A stretch of 18,488 bases of DNA from JAGVNX01 sp035290965. Its GTDB lineage: Archaea; Iainarchaeota; Iainarchaeia; Iainarchaeales; GCA-2688035. Positions 8,437-13,247 of this stretch are shown here, in pieces. Positions within the stretch are counted from its first letter, which is position 1, and every line of letters starts with the position of its first letter. The DNA lies in NCBI GenBank assembly GCA_035290965.1, contig DATDTD010000055.1, positions 1 through 18,488 of the forward strand, given 5' to 3'. The translations under genes and the position numbers were made by a program. The notes below the pieces were generated by a model. It was given only the letters and a program-made list of their open reading frames with translations, was not told the origin of the DNA and made no database searches.

Positions 8437-8913
8437 TTAAACGAAAATAGTGCTGATAAAAGTTCCCAAAAATTGCGCGGCAATTATTACTACTATTGCA
8501 ATTGCCAGGTGCTCTGTTATTGCCTTCCAGACAGGGGTTTTTCCCTGCCTTGCAATGAAAAAACTCAGAACTGCAAGAAGAATCAGGCCGTAAAAAACGC
8601 TTGCAATTATTGCTGTTGAAAGCGGAAGCAATAAAACAGGCACAAGGAAGCTCAGTGCAAAAACAAGCTTTGCAAAAAAAGTCGCGATTGTGGATTCCCA
8701 GATTTCTTTTGTGGAATGATGGTTTTCGGATTCCTGTGAAACATGCACTCCAAGGGAATCCGAAAAAGCGTCTGCAACAGCAATTGTAAGTATGCCTCCT
8801 ATAACGGCAAGCTGCGACTGCGTGCCTGCATCCAAACCTACAATCAAACCAAGGGTAGTAATGATTCCGGAAGCAAGCCCGAAACTAAAACCCGCTTTGA
8901 AGGAAGGGCGCAT
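8437..8913 (-). CDS. VIT1/CCC1-like membrane transporter
   Basis: The 158-aa protein has about five hydrophobic segments (roughly 7-27, 33-52, 78-97, 100-120, 133-157). The start, with FGLASGIITTLGLIVGLDAG, and the second segment ending in the polar ADAFSDSLGVHVSQESE match the first two helices of the vacuolar iron transporter (VIT1/CCC1) family, which moves Fe2+ or Mn2+ across membranes. The cytoplasmic metal-binding loop between helices 2 and 3 is short here, so this is a compact form; helices 3-5 also fit by position. The substrate cannot be read from sequence. It starts at ATG 8913, and its stop lies 74 bp before the beta-helix gene, which has its own TATA box. A generic small membrane protein is the main alternative. 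Confidence 0.75.
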   Translation of the reverse strand: MRPSFKAGFSFGLASGIITTLGLIVGLDAGTQSQLAVIGGILTIAVADAFSDSLGVHVSQESENHHSTKEIWESTIATFFAKLVFALSFLVPVLLLPLSTAIIASVFYGLILLAVLSFFIARQGKTPVWKAITEHLAIAIVVIIAAQFLGTFISTIFV

Positions 8914-8968
8914 ATGCTCATAATAGAATTAAAGAGATTAAAATAGTTTCCGATGCAAAATTCAGGCT

Positions 8969-9337
8969 TTAAAGAAGCAGGGAATTTTCTCCGGAAAAAT
9001 GCCTATCAGTTGTTATAACCCTTAAATTGTATTTTTTGCCAGTAGCAAGAATAATCGCATCGACAAGCCCGAAGTCTTTCACGGTTTTTCTTTTTTCCGC
9101 TTTTAGAATGCCTGCCAATTCCAGGGTTTCTCTGTCCAGATCAATAACAGTGGAAAAAAAGCTTATTTCATTCATTACTTTTGCCCTGTTTATTTTTTCA
9201 CGCTCAATCCAGTCGCTCAGTTCTGCCAGACAAATAGCGCTTGTAAAGCAGGCAGCACTTGCCAAGATATCCTTTACTTTTTTCCCCTTTTCAGTGCCGT
9301 AAAAAAACTCAATCCAGGCACAACTGTCAATAAGCAC
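8969..9337 (-). CDS. vapC: VapC-type PIN-domain toxin (ribonuclease)
   Basis: The 122-aa protein is a full-length single PIN domain, the fold of VapC toxins, which cut RNA with bound Mg2+ or Mn2+ and are held inactive by VapB. The acidic site is complete: D4 in MLIDSCAWIEF, E39 in CLAEL, D93 in LVDAIILATG and D111 in ITTDRHF. It starts with GTG at 9337, one base after the stop of the antitoxin gene (9339-9341), so the two are coupled in the standard VapB-VapC order. Its RNA target cannot be predicted from sequence. There is no sign of decay: the catalytic residues and length are normal. Confidence 0.92.
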   Translation of the reverse strand: MLIDSCAWIEFFYGTEKGKKVKDILASAACFTSAICLAELSDWIEREKINRAKVMNEISFFSTVIDLDRETLELAGILKAEKRKTVKDFGLVDAIILATGKKYNLRVITTDRHFSGENSLLL

Positions 9338-9338
9338 T

Positions 9339-9545
9339 TTAAATCACTCTGTCATTATGGTCTCTTTTAAAAGGCCCGCCTTTAACAGAGCCAAATGCCC
9401 GTTCCAACAGGGACAAGTCCTTTTTCAAAATAGCCACCTGTACTGTTTCATTCTTTTTTAGTTTATCCTCTTGGATAACCTCTTTCGGAATCAAAACTCC
9501 AAAAGAAGTGCCAACTCTTCTTACCTTTGTTTCAAAAACACGCAC
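9339..9545 (-). CDS. vapB: VapB-type AbrB antitoxin
   Basis: The 68-aa protein has an N-terminal AbrB/SpoVT swapped-hairpin DNA-binding domain (about residues 1-45; KVRRVGTSFGVLIPKEVI) and a charged C-terminal tail (about 48-68) of the kind that threads into the VapC active site. VapB proteins neutralise VapC and repress their own promoter. The GTG start at 9545 is chosen because GGTGG lies six T residues upstream of it. A perfect 20-bp palindrome ends 10 nt before the start and is the likely operator. The vapC start follows after one base. Confidence 0.9.
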   Translation of the reverse strand: MRVFETKVRRVGTSFGVLIPKEVIQEDKLKKNETVQVAILKKDLSLLERAFGSVKGGPFKRDHNDRVI

Positions 9546-9555
9546 AAAAAACCAC

Positions 9556-9575
9556 CATTATAATATATTATAATG
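9556..9575 (-). promoter_or_regulatory. Perfect 20-bp palindrome, probable vapBC operator
   Basis: The sequence cattataata/tattataatg is its own reverse complement over 20 bases. It lies between a TATA-like box (9578-9588) and the vapB ribosome site, the place expected for an AbrB-type autorepressor to block transcription start. It is AT-rich and could itself act as a TATA element. Confidence 0.7.
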
Positions 9576-9577
9576 AA

Positions 9578-9588
9578 GGCTTTTTAAC
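9578..9588 (-). promoter_or_regulatory. TATA-like box of vapBC
   Basis: The minus strand reads GTTAAAAAGCC, the same pattern as the gatD box, 33-43 nt upstream of the vapB GTG. Initiation about 25 nt downstream would fall inside the palindrome. Confidence 0.45.
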
Positions 9589-9612
9589 TGTTGCGTGCGC
9601 GGTTTGCCTTGA

Positions 9613-9846
9613 TTATTCGGCTTCTGCCGCGTCCTTGAATGCAAGGTATTCAAAGGCCCTCTGCAGCGCAAGAATCGCCTTTGGCAAATCGTTCATCTGC
9701 AGGGAACCCGAAGTTTTCCACTCGTCATTCTTGTCCTTGTAGCGCTTGTCAAAGGAAACAGTGTTGTATTTCCCGCCTTCCTTTGTTTCGTTCTCCCAGA
9801 TTGCAACCTGGATTGCACCTGCCTTGAATTTTTTTATAGGAACCAT
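9613..9846 (-). CDS. Conserved small protein, 77 aa
   Basis: I place the start at ATG 9846 because GGAGGG, a near-perfect ribosome site, lies six bases upstream; the frame can be extended to 9963, but that part crosses the hairpins and is low-complexity. The product reads MVPIKKFKAGAIQVAIWENE, followed by a strand-rich part (YNTVSFDKRYKD, WKTSGSLQMNDLPKA) and a helix (ILALQRAFEYLAF). The pattern of a strand, RYKDK, W-x-T, DLPKA and a helix with AxEYL is one I associate with a widespread family of small archaeal and phage proteins of unknown function; a single-strand nucleic-acid-binding fold is possible but unproven. It follows a 37-aa ORF and two RNA hairpins on the same strand. Confidence 0.8.
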   Translation of the reverse strand: MVPIKKFKAGAIQVAIWENETKEGGKYNTVSFDKRYKDKNDEWKTSGSLQMNDLPKAILALQRAFEYLAFKDAAEAE

Positions 9847-9862
9847 AACCAACCCTCCAAAA

Positions 9863-9892
9863 AAGCCTTTTCTTCTAAAGAAGAAAAGCCTT
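9863..9892 (-). promoter_or_regulatory. Leader hairpin directly before the 77-aa gene
   Basis: Arms cttttcttc (9867-9875) and gaagaaaag (9880-9888) pair over 9 bp around a 4-base loop, and three further pairs follow one mismatch. The hairpin ends about 10 bases before the GGAGGG site of the 77-aa gene, so it may act on its translation or stabilise the 5' end. Confidence 0.55.
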
Positions 9893-9902
9893 GGGAAAAG
9901 AA

Positions 9903-9921
9903 TCTTTTGCTGCGCAAAAGA
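9903..9921 (-). promoter_or_regulatory. Second leader hairpin
   Basis: Arms tcttttgc (9903-9910) and gcaaaaga (9914-9921) form 8 bp with a 3-base loop. It lies just downstream of the U-rich tract that follows the 37-aa ORF, giving a hairpin-rich leader for the 77-aa gene. Confidence 0.5.
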
Positions 9922-9929
9922 ATTCTCCC

Positions 9930-9948
9930 ATAAAAAAATAAAAAATTT
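9930..9948 (-). terminator. U-rich terminator after the 37-aa ORF
   Basis: On the minus strand, immediately after the TAA stop, the RNA would read AUUUUUUAUUUUUUUAU. Archaeal RNA polymerase stops at such U-runs without needing a hairpin, so expression of the 77-aa gene may depend on read-through. Confidence 0.55.
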
Positions 9949-10060
9949 AGCAGGAGTAGCCAATTAGGCGCGCTATGGGATGGAACCTGCTGAAAACAAT
10001 GTGCGGGCTTGCCTGTCCCGTTGCCTCGACAAACCTCAAAACCTTCATGCTTAATTTCAT
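9947..10060 (-). CDS. Small ORF, 37 aa
   Basis: ATG 10060 is preceded by GAGGTGG and exactly six T residues, one of the best ribosome sites in the window, and a TATA-like box lies 35-45 nt upstream. The product begins MKLSMKVLRFVEATGQ, continues with HIVFSRFHPIARL and ends in GYSC; it is basic, has no membrane segment, and carries two His and one Cys. The frame closes with TAA directly before a U-rich terminator. I do not recognise the sequence. It could be a functional small protein or a leader peptide controlling the 77-aa gene downstream. The initiation signals, not similarity, are the evidence that it is translated. Confidence 0.6.
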   Translation of the reverse strand: MKLSMKVLRFVEATGQASPHIVFSRFHPIARLIGYSC

Positions 10061-10094
10061 AAAAAACCACCTCAGAAATACTTTCGTTTCCCAT

Positions 10095-10105
10095 GCTTTA
10101 AAAGG
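10095..10105 (-). promoter_or_regulatory. TATA-like box of the 37-aa ORF
   Basis: The minus strand reads CCTTTTAAAGC, 35-45 nt upstream of ATG 10060. It follows directly on copy 1 of a dispersed AGCGGAAACC element. Confidence 0.45.
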
Positions 10106-10128
10106 CTTTGAAACAGCAGGTTTCCGCT
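10106..10128 (-). repeat. Dispersed AGCGGAAACC-TCAAAG element, copy 1
   Basis: The minus strand reads AGCGGAAACCTGCT, then GTT and TCAAAG. Copies at 11392 and 13128 (plus strand) share AGCGGAAACC-pyrimidine-GCT followed within a few bases by TCAAAG or TCAAAAG. It lies between the divergent 37-aa ORF and tRNA-Pro. Confidence 0.4.
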
Positions 10129-10145
10129 ATTCCGCTTTTCAATTC

Positions 10146-10157
10146 CGCTTTTAAACA
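10146..10157 (+). promoter_or_regulatory. TATA box of tRNA-Pro(TGG)
   Basis: The sequence cgcttttaaaca lies 24-35 nt before the tRNA start. It contains the second of two copies of attccgctttt (10129-10139 and 10142-10152), a 13-base period direct repeat. Confidence 0.45.
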
Positions 10158-10180
10158 TTGCCAAAATTAATCTTTATATC

Positions 10181-10253
10181 GGGGCTGTAGTCTAGCCTGG
10201 TAGGACTCATGCTTTGGGAGCATGAAACCCGAGTTCAAATCTTGGCAGCCCCA
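10181..10253 (+). tRNA. trnP: tRNA-Pro (anticodon TGG)
   Basis: The 73-base gene folds as a full cloverleaf. The acceptor arm GGGGCTG pairs with CAGCCCC; the discriminator base is A and no CCA is encoded. The anticodon stem CATGC/GCATG encloses loop TTTGGGA with anticodon TGG, and the T-arm is CCGAG-TTCAAAT-CTTGG. There is no intron. It is followed after 41 bases by a protein gene on the same strand. Confidence 0.95.
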
Positions 10254-10294
10254 ATTTTTAAATTCCAAAGGCATAATCATAATGGTCTTTTTTT

Positions 10295-11002
10295 ATGGCG
10301 CAAACCGGAAGAAAAACAAAAAACCTGCACAGATACAGGATAAGGGAAAAGGCTGCAAAAAATTATTCTCCCGCAAAAATTTCTAGGGTTGCCGACAGGC
10401 TCGGGCAGTTCATGTTCAGGGTTAACTCAAAAGCCCGCAGGGATTTTTCAAGCAAACAGCACATTGACCAGCTTTTGGGATTGTACAGAAAAGCCGCGAA
10501 TCCCGAAGCAAAGGCAGTTGTCGCGCACAGGATGCAGGAAGTTCTTGCTGCGCGCCGAGCTGGACCGGGCCTGCGCGGGCTTTCAAGGGGGGAAATTCAG
10601 GAACTGAGCGTAACAGGCAAAGAAAACAGGGCAAAAATTCAAGAGATTAAAGCACGCGGAAAACCAGAGCCTGCGCGCAAAAGCGATTTTGACGCATTCA
10701 CGGAAAGGCTTGATGGAAAAAACTGGGTTATTGCAGACAGGGAGGAATTTTTAAGGCTTGAAAATCTCACTGACATTGCGGCAGTGCTTGCAATAAAAAA
10801 ACCGCATTTTGAAAAAGTGGCAAGGTATTACAGCATTCTGGCGCAGGCAAGCACAGACATTCTCGGGCCGCGGCAGACATTGCGCACAATGCTTTTATGG
10901 GTAAAGGCGCACAATTCCGCCCAGAGATCCCATAACAGGCAGTTGGAAAGGGAAATCGTTCAAAGGGCGCAGAATGCAGGCGTGAAACTTAGGGAAGAAT
11001 GA
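10295..11002 (+). CDS. Hypothetical basic helical protein, 235 aa
   Basis: The protein is basic and appears mostly helical, without membrane segments or cysteines. It has an Arg/Lys-rich start (MAQTGRKTKNLHRYRIREKA), an Arg-rich middle (about 60-130), and a more ordered C-terminal half (about 135-235) with DFDAFTERLDGKNWVIADREE and a long helix to the end (SQRS-like, RQLEREIVQRAQNAG). I do not recognise it; RNA or DNA binding is suggested only by charge. The ATG at 10295 lies 41 bases after tRNA-Pro(TGG), with no good TATA box in between, so it may be transcribed together with the tRNA. The start is preceded by GGTC and a T-run, a weak version of the ribosome site seen elsewhere in the window. 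Confidence 0.75.
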   Translation: MAQTGRKTKNLHRYRIREKAAKNYSPAKISRVADRLGQFMFRVNSKARRDFSSKQHIDQLLGLYRKAANPEAKAVVAHRMQEVLAARRAGPGLRGLSRGEIQELSVTGKENRAKIQEIKARGKPEPARKSDFDAFTERLDGKNWVIADREEFLRLENLTDIAAVLAIKKPHFEKVARYYSILAQASTDILGPRQTLRTMLLWVKAHNSAQRSHNRQLEREIVQRAQNAGVKLREE

Positions 11003-11037
11003 GCCACAGTCCTGATTTTAAATATTGCCAAAAAAGA

Positions 11038-11050
11038 GCTTAATATAATG
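11038..11050 (+). promoter_or_regulatory. TATA box upstream of the hairpin leader
   Basis: The sequence gcttaatataatg is a good archaeal TATA match. Initiation about 25 nt downstream would produce a leader of about 170 nt that contains both arms of the long inverted repeat before the 48-aa ORF. Confidence 0.5.
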
Positions 11051-11091
11051 GGCTTTATCCTGGCTCAATTTTGCAAACTCTTTTTTTCAAA

Positions 11092-11248
11092 ATTCTCACC
11101 ACCTCCTTTGAACAGAATTTTTTCTTAGGACTCGAATTTTCTCGGCTTAAACCTTTGCCTTCGCCAAGCTCAGGACAAAGGATTTAATGCCTCCAAAATT
11201 CGCAAGAAGTCCACGAAAAAATTCTTTTGTTTTGGAGGTGGTTCGAAT
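11092..11248 (+). promoter_or_regulatory. Long inverted repeat that can hide the 48-aa ORF ribosome site
   Basis: Four matching blocks occur in nested order: ccacctcc (11099-11106) with ggaggtgg (11234-11241); gaattttttc (11115-11124) with gaaaaaattc (11215-11224); cgaatttt (11133-11140) with aaaattcg (11195-11202); cctttg (11152-11157) with caaagg (11176-11181). The transcript could fold into one long imperfect hairpin in which the whole Shine-Dalgarno sequence GGAGGTGG, five bases before ATG 11247, is paired. The loop region reads close to CTTCGCCAAGCTCAGG. This 244-bp gap (11003-11246) holds no other gene that I can see. Confidence 0.65.
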
Positions 11249-11393
11249 GAATTTAGAAAAAATCAGTTTTTCTCTTCCCACTCTGGAAGAGATAAAAACA
11301 GCAAAAAAGATTGCAGCAAGCAATCCCGAAGACTTGGACGACGAAAACATCCGAATCCTGAACGAATTCTGCGGAAGCGATTCAAATGAATAG
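11247..11393 (+). CDS. Small acidic ORF, 48 aa
   Basis: ATG 11247 is preceded by GGAGGTGG with a 5-base spacer, the strongest ribosome site in the window; a start further upstream at 11187 would lie inside the hairpin arm and is unlikely. The product is acidic and probably helical: MNLEKISFSLPTLEEIKTAK, then KIAASNPEDLDDENIRILNE and a short tail with one Cys. The stop at 11391-11393 overlaps an in-frame ATG (11386) of the following HTH-LAGLIDADG gene by 8 bp, so the two may be translationally coupled. I do not recognise it. It may be a partner or regulator of the next protein, or a control ORF whose translation governs it. Confidence 0.6.
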   Translation: MNLEKISFSLPTLEEIKTAKKIAASNPEDLDDENIRILNEFCGSDSNE

Positions 11394-11405
11394 CGGAAAC
11401 CCGCT
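11392..11405 (+). repeat. Dispersed AGCGGAAACC element, copy 2
   Basis: AGCGGAAACCCGCT (a 5-bp stem with an AAAC loop) is identical to the copy at 13128-13141 and differs by one base from the copy at 10115-10128. It is followed by TCAAAG (11409-11414) and a TATA-like ggatataaatg (11416-11426), 20 nt before ATG 11446. Confidence 0.4.
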
Positions 11406-11445
11406 CTATCAAAGAGGATATAAATGCGACAATGGAGATTTTACT

Positions 11446-12438
11446 ATGGAACAATTATATTTAGACATTGACAGAAAGAAGCAAAGTGTGCTTGTGCAAG
11501 AGTTATTACAAAAGATTGGATTAACATCAAAGAAGCTGGCTAAAACTGTAGGGTGGAACCGCAGTTCGCTTCTTCTATACAAGAACGGAAAGAACAGAAT
11601 CCCGTACAAGCGTTTAATAGATCTATGCCGCCTTGCTAATGTTGACGTGCGCAAATATACTCTAAAGTTTGTTGTTATTAACAGACAAAGAGGCAAAAAG
11701 CTCGATTTATCCGATGTTGACGAATCGCAATTCCAAGCATTGGAACCAGTAGAATGGCAAAAGATAGTCGCAGCAGGCATACTAACCGATGGTTATCTAT
11801 ACTATAGAAAGTTTGACAACAAGTATCAGATACGGTTTTTCAGTTCAGATCTCAATATGCATAGTTTCTTCCAAAAGACTGTCCTTTTTGCTTTTGGGGA
11901 ACATTGTTCTGCATTGCTTAAAAAAAGGGGAAAAAACCTTTGGACAACATTTTATACACGCGGAACAAAAAATCCAATGATTGAAAAACTTTTAAGTTTT
12001 TCAGAAACCTATTCAACGACAAAGGGCAATTATCCATCGCTGAATTTTCTTTTTAAAGAAAGAAACCAAACAAAGATCGAGGCTTTGCGTTTCGCCATGA
12101 GTTGCGACGGTTCAATATCTTGCAAAACAACATCAACAGGAAAAAAGCAGTTTGTGCTAAGATTGGCTTGTGCAAATCCAGAACTCGTTCTGCAATGGCA
12201 AAAGCTGTTTCAAGAAGTTGGCATAAAAATGAATCTTGACAGAGATAAAAATACTTGGAGCGGGATTCATGGTTTGGCAAGCGGCAGAATGGAGTCAATA
12301 AAAAAATTTGCTGAAATTGGCGGTTTTCTTCCAAAGAATGTAAAGGTTACTAACGGAAAACTTGTTGGAATGCTAAAAAATGAAGTTATAAATATGGCGC
12401 TGGGCATGCAGCAATTCAACTTCACAAAACCTTTATAA
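11446..12438 (+). CDS. HTH-LAGLIDADG homing-endonuclease-like protein
   Basis: From ATG 11446 (330 aa) the protein has an N-terminal helix-turn-helix (about 16-58; ELLQKIGLTSKKLAKTVGWN, then LLLYKNGKNRIPYKRLIDLC) and a two-motif LAGLIDADG region: VAAGILTDGYL (108-118, acidic D115) and ALRFAMSCDGS (213-223, acidic D221), each followed by strand-rich sequence, with a third helix-like SGRMESIKKFAEIGG (279-293). Both acidic catalytic positions are kept, so it may cut long DNA sites; such proteins can also serve as RNA maturases or regulators. GGAG lies 8 bases before this ATG, and a TATA-like box 20-30 bases before; the frame is open from ATG 11386, which overlaps the 48-aa ORF. It lies between two tRNA-Pro genes and ends 32 bp before the intron-containing one. 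Confidence 0.85.
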   Translation: MEQLYLDIDRKKQSVLVQELLQKIGLTSKKLAKTVGWNRSSLLLYKNGKNRIPYKRLIDLCRLANVDVRKYTLKFVVINRQRGKKLDLSDVDESQFQALEPVEWQKIVAAGILTDGYLYYRKFDNKYQIRFFSSDLNMHSFFQKTVLFAFGEHCSALLKKRGKNLWTTFYTRGTKNPMIEKLLSFSETYSTTKGNYPSLNFLFKERNQTKIEALRFAMSCDGSISCKTTSTGKKQFVLRLACANPELVLQWQKLFQEVGIKMNLDRDKNTWSGIHGLASGRMESIKKFAEIGGFLPKNVKVTNGKLVGMLKNEVINMALGMQQFNFTKPL

Positions 12439-12441
12439 TTT
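12431..12441 (+). promoter_or_regulatory. TATA box of tRNA-Pro(GGG)
   Basis: The sequence ctttataattt, overlapping the endonuclease stop codon, lies 30-40 nt before the tRNA. A second AT-rich element, ttaaatttaaat near 12451-12462, is closer and cannot be excluded. Confidence 0.4.
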
Positions 12442-12470
12442 CTCATCAGCTTAAATTTAAATGCGTTATT

Positions 12471-12562
12471 GGGGGATTGGTGTAGTCTGGTTATCATTGT
12501 GCCTTGGGGAAAGTTCAATTTCCAGCGTGGCACCGACAGGAGTTCAAATCTCCTATCCCCCA
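12471..12562 (+). tRNA. trnP: tRNA-Pro (anticodon GGG) with intron
   Basis: The acceptor arm GGGGGAT (12471-12477) pairs with ATCCCCC (12555-12561); the discriminator base is A and no CCA is encoded. The T-arm AGGAG-TTCAAAT-CTCCT is intact. The anticodon stem GTGCC/GGCAC encloses 25 bases. Removing 12510-12527 leaves a normal 7-base loop TTGGGGT with anticodon GGG. The mature tRNA would be 74 bases. A protein gene starts 26 bases after its end. Confidence 0.93.
12510..12527 (+). other. tRNA intron, 18 nt, position 37/38
   Basis: The intron aaagttcaatttccagcg fits a bulge-helix-bulge substrate for the archaeal splicing endonuclease. Exon TTGG (12504-12507) pairs with intron ccag (12522-12525, one T-G pair) as the 4-bp central helix. 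It is flanked by the three-base bulges gga and cgt, each cut after its second base. Confidence 0.8.
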
Positions 12563-12588
12563 AACATTCACTAAAAAAGGCTTTGAAA

Positions 12589-13107
12589 ATGCTCGAGCTC
12601 GAAAAAACCTTTCTCGCAAAATTTTTGCCTGAAGGACTGGAAAACTGCAAGTTCAAGGAAATAATCGATGTCTACATTCCAAAGGAAAAAGAGCACCCCA
12701 CCCTGCGCATAAGGAAAAACGGTTCGCGATTTGAAATGACAAAAAAAGAGCCGATTGCAGAAGACATTTCAGTGCAGGAAGAACAGACAATAATCCTGAC
12801 ACAACAGGAATTTGCAGTTCTGGAAAAAACCCCAGGAAAAAAAATCGAAAAAAAGCGCTATTATTTTTCCCATAACGGAAGGACTGCGGAAATAGATGTT
12901 TTTCAGGGAGCGCTGAAGGGATTAGTGCTTGTTGATTTTGAATTTTCAAGCGAAGAGGAAAAAAATTCGTTTGCAATGCCGGATTTCTGCCTTGCGGAAG
13001 TAACCCAGAAAGAATTTCTGGCAGGGGGAAAGCTCTGCGGAAAAAAATATTCTGAAATCAGGGAAGAACTTGAAAAATTCGGATACAAAAAAATTTCCCT
13101 GCCTTAA
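12589..13107 (+). CDS. CYTH-domain phosphatase/cyclase-like protein
   Basis: The 172-aa protein is a single CYTH (triphosphate tunnel) domain. It has the acidic start MLELEKTFLAKFLP (E3, E5, K6; the family pattern is ExExK, here shifted to ExEK), LRIRKNG (R40, R42), K52-K53, a KKRYYF stretch (about 88-93), EIDVF (E101, D103), VDFEF (D116, E118) and a final Lys-rich helix. Enzymes of this fold hydrolyse inorganic triphosphate or thiamine triphosphate, or make cyclic AMP; the substrate cannot be told from sequence. ATG 12589 is chosen because it places ELEK at the N-terminus; the frame upstream runs through the tRNA. It lies 26 bases after tRNA-Pro(GGG) without a visible promoter, so it is probably cotranscribed with the tRNA. 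Confidence 0.85.
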   Translation: MLELEKTFLAKFLPEGLENCKFKEIIDVYIPKEKEHPTLRIRKNGSRFEMTKKEPIAEDISVQEEQTIILTQQEFAVLEKTPGKKIEKKRYYFSHNGRTAEIDVFQGALKGLVLVDFEFSSEEEKNSFAMPDFCLAEVTQKEFLAGGKLCGKKYSEIREELEKFGYKKISLP

Positions 13108-13127
13108 ACGGCTTTTTTTGCAAAAAC

Positions 13128-13141
13128 AGCGGAAACCCGCT
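13128..13141 (+). repeat. Dispersed AGCGGAAACC element, copy 3
   Basis: AGCGGAAACCCGCT is identical to copy 2 and is followed by TCAAAAG and a T-run. It lies between the CYTH gene and the TumE-like operon and could also act as a terminator hairpin for the CYTH transcript. Confidence 0.4.
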
Positions 13142-13194
13142 TCAAAAGCCTTTTTTATTATGCAGGCTCTTTTTTGTTAAGGAAAAAGGTTTTT

Positions 13195-13232
13195 ATATAT
13201 GACGCCACAATATATATTATGGTGTCATATAT
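13195..13232 (+). promoter_or_regulatory. 38-bp near-perfect palindrome at the TumE/TumA promoter
   Basis: Arms atatatgacgcca (13195-13207) and tggtgtcatatat (13220-13232) are inverted copies with one mismatch, and the centre aatatatatt (13209-13218) is symmetric about the same axis, so 17 of 19 base pairs match. It covers the TATA-like sequence and ends 15 bp before the toxin ATG. It is a strong candidate operator for the HTH antitoxin. Confidence 0.75.
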
Positions 13233-13247
13233 GCTGGGCGTGTTTGA

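Noticed and set aside
9834..10094. 86-aa minus-strand frame across the 37-aa ORF and the leader hairpins
   Set aside because: It begins right after the TATA-like box with no ribosome site and runs through the U-rich tract; the 37-aa frame has far better initiation signals.
11060..11112. Minus-strand mini-ORF behind GGAGGTGG on the left arm of the long inverted repeat
   Set aside because: It would encode only about 11-14 residues; the ribosome-like site is explained by the inverted repeat.
10215..12555. Shared gagttcaaatct in both tRNA-Pro genes read as attachment sites of an integrated element
   Set aside because: The match is only the conserved T-arm. The 3' ends differ, there is no integrase, and no partial tRNA copy is seen.
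12267..12656. 129-aa minus-strand frame over tRNA-Pro(GGG)
   Set aside because: It is antisense to the endonuclease, the tRNA and the CYTH gene; all three have strong independent support.
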